Assembly: GCA_964460795.1 (NCBI GenBank)
Contig: CAYWRU010000002.1
Span: 79,836 to 143,835 of the forward strand
Source of the DNA: CAZOOM01 sp964460795
GTDB lineage: Bacteria > Omnitrophota > Omnitrophia > Omnitrophales > Aquincolibacteriaceae
Direction: 5' to 3'
DNA: 64,000 nucleotides
In this document: in pieces, positions 12,501 to 21,500 of the stretch
How the letters are laid out: every line of letters starts with the position of its first letter
How positions within the stretch are numbered: position 1 is the first letter of the stretch
Made by a program: the position numbers and the translations under genes
Notes under the pieces: model-generated
Seen by the model: the letters and a program-made list of their open reading frames with translations, nothing else
Told to the model about the DNA's origin: nothing
Databases searched by the model: none

Positions 12501-15500
12501 CAAACTCTTGGGTATGAAAACCAGGCGTTTCTTCCCATCGGATTTCAATCCGCTCCACTTTTTTTTCACTTGCCGCAGATAAGGACCATCCCGCCGGCCT
12601 TCCAATGTTGATTCCCATATCATTTAAAGCGGGAGTGATCATTCTTGGGTCGACCGGATCTGATGCTTGAAGGATGTGATTTCCCCGCAGCTGATTCAAA
12701 ATAATTTTAAGCGTATCCAGCTCAGCGATATGCATCTCATCTTTATGGAGTTCTTTGATGATTTCAGACACGGCTTGCGCTGCAAGAAACACATTTCGTT
12801 TGCCTTTGCTTGTCATTTCTCTTGCAAGAATGCGGGTCTGATCCTCTACCGTTTTTGCATTGGCCTTAGGCTCCGCCGGCGCAGGAAGGATGTTTCCTAC
12901 GATCCGCTCCACGTCATCTTTAAGCGTAATTTTGGCCTGCTCGGGCGGCTGATTTTCGATCACTCTCTGTACCCACAAACGAACGCTCGTTGATCCGGCC
13001 ATTTTAGAAAGCAGCCTTGAGATTCTTTCTTTGCGTTCCTCCGTCAACAAGCTAATGATCTTTACCGCCCGCTTTTTTTCGCGCAGTCGTGCAACATGAT
13101 TGGCCCGCCATGCTTGAAGACGTGCTGGATGCCCCGCTTTTCTAGCAAGGATCTTGGCAGGCATCCCCTCTAATTTTGCGCGGGTGGAATACCATATCGT
13201 TTCAGCGTTTTTCCAAAGATGTTTTTTATCAAAGAGCGGGTAGCTGATCCGGCTGTCATAATTCGGGATAAGCTCTTTAAGATTCAGCGGTTCGCCGGGA
13301 CGTAAAAAGCGAAGTTCGCTGCGTTGGGAATCCGGAAGATTTTCTTCCCCAACTTCTCCCGATTCAAAAACGTGGTCTTCCGCCAGTCCCGAATTGGCCG
13401 CCGCATCTCCTGCAAAACGTCTGAATACATTCAAGTTAAGACCTGCATAGGGGTGATGGTCTACAAAACTATCCATATGGGCATAGCCCTGGCCTGATTC
13501 ATAACGGCGCATTACTTTTTTATAGCGGGCCATCCACGGATCTGGCGGCTTGGAACGCCCCGTCACATCTACCCAAAGAGCATCGAACGCTACAAACTCA
13601 CCATCCTGAAGCGGGGCATCCATGATCCCATGAATCACTTGGACGGTTTCATCCAAATTTCCAACGACAAACAGAAGTCTGAGCAAATTGATTACGGACA
13701 AAACCTGGGTTCTTGGCATGTAAATGGCGTAGTCTTCACGCACTTGTAAAATTTCTTCCAGAATTTCGAGGGCTTTTTGTTTATCCTCTTTAGACGACCA
13801 TTCCCATTGCATTTCAATGACATGGGCCGGGGCCTTTTCCGGATCTAAATCATTCATCCAAACCACAATCTTCTTCAGCCAGTCCGCCACATGGTGGTCT
13901 CGGCTGTGAAAAAGTTTTGCAAGGCTGACTGATTTTCCGGCCACGGGCACGGGAAGATGGTGGTTCGCGCTGGCGGTAATCACTCGAACCGCAGGAACTT
14001 TTTCTCGAGCTGCTTCGCGGGTCAGACTCACCACTTGTTTCTCTGCTCTCGCAAGGGCCAGCTGATGCCGTTCCTCGTCCGGTCTCTGAATTCCAGATGT
14101 TTCGTCCTCAGCTCGAAGTCTATCTTCCCATTGCCGTTGTATTTTGGTCATTGCAGTTAATACTTTGCGTTCATCAACTCGGGCAACGCCTCCGTTCTGT
14201 GCAAAGGCAGCATAAAGCGGAGCAGGCAGCAGACTCGCAGAAGCAGCATCCTTGGGAGCCTCTTCTTTTGGCGGCTGAGGCGTTTCTAAAGGTGCGGCAG
14301 GTGATGCGAGAACAGAATTTTCGGCTTGTACCGGAAGTGGTTCCGGTTGGGACTCAAGAGCCGACACATCGGCCGGCAAAGGTAATGCTGCAGGCGCCGA
14401 AGAAACGGGCGGAACTTCAGCCGCTGAAATAGGCTCCGTGTCTGAAGATTGGGTTTCCGCAGGCACAGCCGAAAGATCCGGAATTTCAGCAGGATTGGGG
14501 TTTTCTGGATCCGTTCTTAATTCTGAGCGCACCTCCTTTTTTTCCTCATACCAGGCCGGATAAAATTCTTTGAGTTTTGGAATGATTTGATCCGCAAGTC
14601 TTTGCAGGCGCGCCGCATCAAAGGGAGGTGTGCGGTTTTCTCGCATCACATCTTTCACAATTTGCGAAAGCCTCGGACTGGTAAAAGCCTCTTCCTTTAA
14701 ACGCCGGTAAATACGTCCGAGTGACTTGGGAGGAAGCAAAGTTTCTTTTTGTTTTTGGGCTTCTGAAACAATCACTTCCAGCACCGCCAGATCAGCGAAA
14801 CGGATGGATTGAAGTGCCTTGAAATGATCTGTCTTTGGAATTCTAATCCGCGAAACGAGACGTGATTTAAAATAGAGATCCCGGCGCAGCGCAGGACTTG
14901 TTTTTCGAAGCAGCATTTTTGCAGCCTTATCAAACTGGAGGAGCACCTCTTCTGTCGGAAGATAAAAAGATGCTGCAAATTCTTCCGGACTTAACCGCCT
15001 TAGATATTTAACTCCTCTCATTTTTCGAGCCAGAATTTCCAGTTCTTTTTGTCTCTCTCCCCGCAACTCCGCCCGCAAAGCGGGACGGATCCGTCCTTCG
15101 TTACGCGAAGGCGGATCGGCGCGAGGCTTCCACGCCTCGCCCGGAGTAGTACTCAGCAGCGGAGTCGGAACATTTCCGGCAGTGCCAGGTTTTGTTAGAT
15201 TTGTTAGCCCAGACCTGTCCCTCCCGGAAATGTTCCGACTGGCAGAAAGCCCGGCCAGGGCAAGTGTACGACGAATCTCAGAACGGGAAGCAAAGTGGCG
15301 GTGATCGGGCGTAAGTCGGTAATGAGGAGACACAGGATTTAAATCAGCCTTTTCATCGACGGCAATCAGACGCCCCTTTTTAGACCTCTCTTGCTCTCCA
15401 TTCTGTTTTTTAATTTCAATCCAAAATTCATAAATCCCTTCTGTCAAAGGGCGTAATCGCGCGGCCCAACTGGTAACCCCTGGAATTTGTCCTTGTGCCG

Positions 15501-18500
15501 CATGAGTTTCGCGCATTGGAATTCTTGCTTCCTCTCCGTCTTGTGATTGAACTACAAGTTCAGCTGTCTCTGGCCGGCCTTGAATGCTTGTCTCAAGCAT
15601 AAAAGGAACGGTTAAAGAAGGATTTTGCGCATTCAACTTCCGTATCTGAATGGCATCTTCGATCACATCCGGCTTCACCCGCAAAATCTTCACGTCCTGG
15701 GGATTGATTTTAGGGACTATTTTTTTTCTTTGCTCGTGAAGCCAGCGCACTGTTGTAACAGCTAAATTTGCTAGAGTGCTTGAAGGCTTTCCTTGTGCAG
15801 CCTCATTCAATCTTTCCAAAGAAAGATTTTCGGGAAGTTTATTGACCCATTGACCGCCGAATCCAGGAATATTGAGCCGGTACTGTTCTGAGAGATTTGC
15901 GATATCAATCAAACCCAAAAGGGCAATCAGTGGAACATGTCCATTTTGGATTTGGGGATAAATCGTTTGCGGCGCATAAACTAATTCTAGTAACTTATGA
16001 TGAATTTCAGGGGTCACCCGCATCATATGAGGATGAAACTTCTCCCCCGGCATATCCGGAAAAAAAGCGCGCACCATGGGACCTTTTACATTCTCCCAAT
16101 CTGTGATTTTTTCCCAAGCTGCTTGGGGAGATCCTGTATCTGCAACGTTAAATGTCATCATTCCACTTCGTCTACGAACATTCAAAGGATGATACCAACT
16201 TGAGAAATCAAGTCCGTAAACAAGCGGATAATAATTATTACCAAAATACCCCGAAGATAACTGAATCTCCGGCGGAACCGTGCCTAATGTTTCAAGAATT
16301 AATACCTTTCCTTGATCTTGGGCAATCTCCGCCAGATCCGACATCGCGGCTTCTCCGGGAGAAAGACGAAAATATCCGGCTCGAATTTGGTCGTCTGCCT
16401 TGGGAGGTTCTCTGTCTCCTTCAGGAAAAAGCCACGTCTTTACATCGCCGTCATCCTGCGCCCTTTCGTTCGGAGTCAGACGAATCACATCCCATTTAGG
16501 TTCGTTATCAAAAAAAGCATCTTCTGCCCAATGCCAGCGCTGCCACCTGGATCCAAGAGGAATTTTTTCTTCGCGCTTTTCTGGAGGAACTTTGCGGGCA
16601 ATGATTAACATATTCCCTCCTTTTCGAATCTGCCCGTTCTCATCAAATAAAAGCGGAGCCACCTCGCGCGGCCATCCTAACTGAACGCTCATTTCCTGAA
16701 TGCGCCGCCGGATCAATTCATCTGCCCGACGAGCTGCTGTCTGTTTAGCTCCTTCGGAAGGGGTTTGCAAAGCATCTTGGCGGAGTTGTTGGATTTCATG
16801 AAAGATGCCCAGCTCCTGCAAAGTGAGTCCCTTTTGCAGATACACAAAAATTCGATATACCCCCAAGGCATGATCGACTCGCACATAATCAGCACGATCA
16901 AGATTGGCTTTATACACCTTTAGAAAAAGCTGCCAAGCTTCTGGATTCGACCAGTCATAAACAGGAAAGTTCCAAATTTGTCCCACAGGAGTTTCTTTTT
17001 TGCCGGGAACGCCTTGAACCGCATCACGCCGATATCCATTGGCGGGGTTCATCCCCACCGCGCGCGGATTTTTCCAGACCTCCGCATCCGGCGGTGCAAA
17101 AGCCATATCCACCATGGATGAAATCCCAAGATTTCGATAATGGTTATCTAAATTTATTTTCTGAGTACTCAGCATGAATTGGACAAAGGCATCAAATTGT
17201 AATTCGTTTTTTAATCGGTCTCTCGCCTGCTGAAGCGCTGCAGGATTCCGGTCCCGCAAGCCCGCCTCCCACAACCTCCAATCTTCACCATTTTGAGGAT
17301 GATGAATTTTGTTTTCCCGTGTCAGTTCGAGAAATAGCAGGTCATCATTCACTAACTCCTGGTTTTGTTTTAGGAAATTCTGAAAGTTATTCCAAAGTGG
17401 AGAGTCCTGATGCTTTTGGAAAGTTTCCCATGCTAATGTCATCGCAAGAAGATTAAGCCTCCGGATGGATCCATGATCAATCTGGGGACTGCTTTTTAGC
17501 GCATGGATTTCCGTCTGATGTTGCTCTAGAAAATTTTGCCAATCAGGAACCGTTATTCCTGCATTTGCCAAGCAGCGAATCACGCCAGGAGCGCTTAAAT
17601 AGACAGGATCTAAAAGAAGCGTGCTTAACACCGAATAAGGAGAATTGCCTGCTGAGGAATACGTATAAGGAAGACCTTGAATAATATGATATCCCAAGCG
17701 ATGCGCAACATCCCCGGCTACTTGAGCGGTTTCAAAGTTGCCTATTCCCCAATCGTCCTCATGCCGCATATGATGAAAGGGAAGAAAAATTCCTTCCACC
17801 GGAATGGCGGCATCCAGGGGAGAAAAAAATTCTTTTTTTGGCATCTCACTCACCGGTACAAGAGCGCCTGCAAAGGCCGTATTCAAAAGGTGCAGCATGC
17901 GTCCCGCTGGAATACCTTCCCAGCCCCAATCACGGGCATAGGTCTCATAGCGCAACTCATGAGAAGCGCGTGTCAAAATCCAAAAATTCAAAACTGTTTT
18001 TGCAGTTTTTCGATCCCATTTTGATAAAAGCGAGTTCTGCATCCCTTGATTTTCAATTTCGTCCAGATATCCATCGACAAAGGCAGCGCTGACCTCGGAT
18101 AACCATTTCCCGAGCAAAGAGATCACCGCTCCCTTTGCGGAGTCAAACCCCGCTTCTTGAAGCGTCATTTGATCGGCTAAGACGAGAGAAATTTTTCGAG
18201 CCGCATCACGATCCGCAGGATGAGCTTGAGGATCAAGATCGAAATAAGTATAAAGCTGAATATTCGTAATATACCAAAACGCTTGAAGCATCCCCGCAAG
18301 ATCCACCAGCGGATTTTCTCGAGAATCATAATCAGCACTCACCCTATCTTTCGCTGGAGGACCTTCGAAATCAATCCATCGGATCCTCGCAGCTGCTTGA
18401 TGTGCCGTTTCCTGGACAACCGATGAGTTTCCGCTTTGAATCGCGTCAAGCAAGGCTTTAACATGCTGAACACCGTTCGAGGATTGAATCAAACCTTGAG

Positions 18501-21500
18501 CTCCGTGGAGATCACCATGAACTTGGGCTTTACGAATCACATCTTGCAGGTGGAGAAAATTCGAGGCAAAAGCCATGAGAGGTTCAGCGGCCTTGGAAGT
18601 CTCGGGGGTGATGCGCGCACCGCGGGGAGCCAGCTGTTCTAATGCTTCAATAATCGCTTGAAGTCCCTGGCCTGATTCCGTTTTGGCGCGCCTATGCAAA
18701 ACCGGCATCGTTTCTGACAAATTGCGCAACGGAATGTTGGCCCAGCGGAAACTATCCGTAGGTGTGGCGGGGACGCTATCAAACTCTTTGTTCCCGCTTC
18801 GTAAAAATCCCACATGCATTCGAGCAATGCTTCCCGCCACTTCACGAGCCCATGGGGCCATTCCTTGCGCATTTTTCTCACAATGGTTAGGACGATCTGC
18901 TGGCTCTGCAGTCCGTAAAGTTTTCATAAGCTGTGTTAATCCGTTCCAAAAGACATCTCCCACTTCTTGTTCACTTTGAATTTTCTCCATGACCGTCCCC
19001 AGAGGCGATCGCACACCTGACTGACTTTGATAATAAAAAACCCCCGCCAGCTTAGGGACGTTGGGGTAATGTGAAGTGGCGAGTGCTTCAAGTCGCGGCA
19101 TTTCAAGATTGTCCGGCCATTTCATCCCCCTAGCACCAGCGTTACCCCGGACATCTTTATACGTTTTACTCACAAAGGCTTGTCCATCAGACTGAATGAG
19201 GGTCAGCACATTGCTGGTTGATACACCAAGAGGCTGAGCCTTTAATTTTTTCACATCGATAGTCTTAAGATCATTTCCATAAGGAACAAAAATAATTTGA
19301 CCACCTTGAGCGGTGGAAATCGAAGCGCCGTTCCGGAAATGCCTCACCACCATCTTCTGGTAGAGATGGCTTGGCTCGGCAAGAGCCAGGTATCGTTCAC
19401 CATCGGTGAGTTGTATTTTGACCACATCGCTCTCAGCGATCCCCCTTTGTTTGGTTGTCGAGATCAAAAGGGGGATAAAATATCTTTTTTGCAGCTTTTT
19501 CCCTCCGCTAGTTTTTAGATGAAAGACAGCGATCACTCCATTCAAAGTTTGGTGATTGGACAATCTCAGTTGAAAAGAGTCCTCTTCCTCTATTTTTTCA
19601 ACCGTGTTTTCCTTATCCATAAACCATCGTTTATTTTTAATCCAACCGGATAAACGAGATATGGCCAAAGAGGGGTTTTTAGAAAATTGTCTTTGCGTCA
19701 ACCGCAGCATGAGGGTCTTGTGTTTTTCCGATTTCCCAGAGACGCGGGCGCTGCTTCGAACTTCAGAACGGGAGGACTGAACAGAAAGCCCAGCCAGGGA
19801 AAGTGTGCGGCGGATCTCAGCATGAAGTAATGCGGGATTAACGTCGGAAAGGCTCAGAGCTTGGTCTCCCACCGAAAAATCGGTTGCACGGTAGGTGGAG
19901 GATGCATGACTCAATAAGCGCTTCGTATAAGACTCCCATCCTTCCGTGTTGGACATTTTGGGAGTGATGCGGACATAGGAATAATTTTGTTCGTTGAAAT
20001 GTTTTTCAAAAGGCTCGGAGTGAAAGCCGCCGGTCACAACTGCAATGCGTGTGCCGGTGTGCGAGTTAGCGAGTATGCCAGTTTCCAGTGCGCCAGTTAA
20101 ATCTACCGGTTTACTGGCTAACCGGCTTACTTGCTCACTGGTTAACTCGCTCACCCGTTCACTCGCTAACCTTGATTCAAGGTTACGAATCATGACGGCG
20201 TCACGCGCCTTGGCGCTCTGATAAAACGAGAGCGCTGCATCAAAGAGAATATCCATTTCCGAAGCGGCGTTCATCCCTTTGAGGGTTGACTGAAAGGGAG
20301 TAAGGCAATTCATAAAAATCGATGGTCTTAAATCTGAGTGAATAATTTTTTCGTAATTTTCAGGAGCAAGCTGAAGCGAAAATAATTTCGTGAGTAATTG
20401 ATAATCCGCCAACAGAACAAGGATTTCTTTCTCTTCGGAGGTTGCGGCAAGCTTGTTGGAGATTTGATGCTCCAGATTTTTCATTTCTTGCATGAGTCGC
20501 TGACTTTTGAGTTCGCTTTGAAGCAGCACGTGTCCAATCCATCGATTCACATGGGGATATCGGTAATAAGGAAAATCTTTGGGAAGACGATCGACCAAGC
20601 TTTCCATCAGATTTTCTAAATCGGTATCAGAAAGAGTGACTTGGTTTTGAGAAGAAAACAACAAGGAATGAATCTGATCATAAAGATTTAGACCGAGATG
20701 TGCACCAGGGACCAGATCACCAGCCACTACCCCATTCGACGAAGCCAGTAATTTATTCTGGTGCTCCTGCGCTCTGGTGTTCTGGTGCTCTCGAGGAAGT
20801 AATTTTTCAATCACTGCCAAGAAGGCTCCTCGCTCTTTTTCAAACTCTGAAAGATTAAGCACCTTTTCCATCCGCTGAAGGGCAAAGATCCGGAGCATCA
20901 TGGGCCATTCGATTTGCTCGCGCGGATCCTCCAGATTCAAATTCAAAACCTGGAGAGCCTGTTTCTTCAAAGCTGCGAGATACGCTTCAAATGTCAGTGT
21001 TCCTGCTTCATAGCTTTCTCGGATTTTGACAAATCGCTTTAGTTCTTTATTCAGCCGAGTTCCCTTGAGGCGTTCTATTTCGACATCAAGCTTAGCGAGG
21101 AATTGTTCGGTCTTTTCTTTCTCTTTCAAGACTCGGACAAAAGTCCGGCCATTTTCCACATACGGACTCAGATCCTCCAGGCCAAGACCTTCTGAGTCTT
21201 TTTCCTTGGCCAGAAACTCTTCTGGTCCTGTCACGAGGCCAGCATCCAAAAGGACATCAAGGGCTTTTTGATTTTTTGCAGGATCCTGAGGAAAAAACCG
21301 AAGAAGTTGGGGCTTCAAATCAAAGGCATCTCCTTCCAGAAAAACGGTGTTCACTCCATACGTTTTTTTGAGATAGGTAAGAATGTCGCGAATCTTTTTT
21401 TGGCCTTCGATATTCCCGTGCGCTTCTTGAATATGAAAAAGGACAGGACCTTTTCCCGGGTGAATGGATTCGATCGTTCCAAGCTCCGTGGGAATAGCGA

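Larger units (their letters stand above)
595..19770 (-). repeat. RSExR pentapeptide family, 17 copies along the giant protein
   Basis: Pattern R-[SA]-E-[VLIMA]-R. Copies, given as residue (bases): 627 (19756-19770), 2122 (15271-15285), 2192 (15061-15075), 2374 (14515-14529), 2776 (13309-13323), 3905 (9922-9936), 4210 (9007-9021), 4375 (8512-8526), 4396 (8449-8463), 4416 (8389-8403), 5315 (5692-5706), 5356 (5569-5583), 5616 (4789-4803), 5721 (4474-4488), 6531 (2044-2058), 6809 (1210-1224) and 7014 (595-609). A related HAEIR lies at 19810-19824. Ser is coded by TCC, TCT, TCA and AGC; Arg by CGT, CGC, CGG, CGA and AGA; Glu by both codons. This codon variety points to selection on the peptide rather than on DNA. 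Confidence 0.9.
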
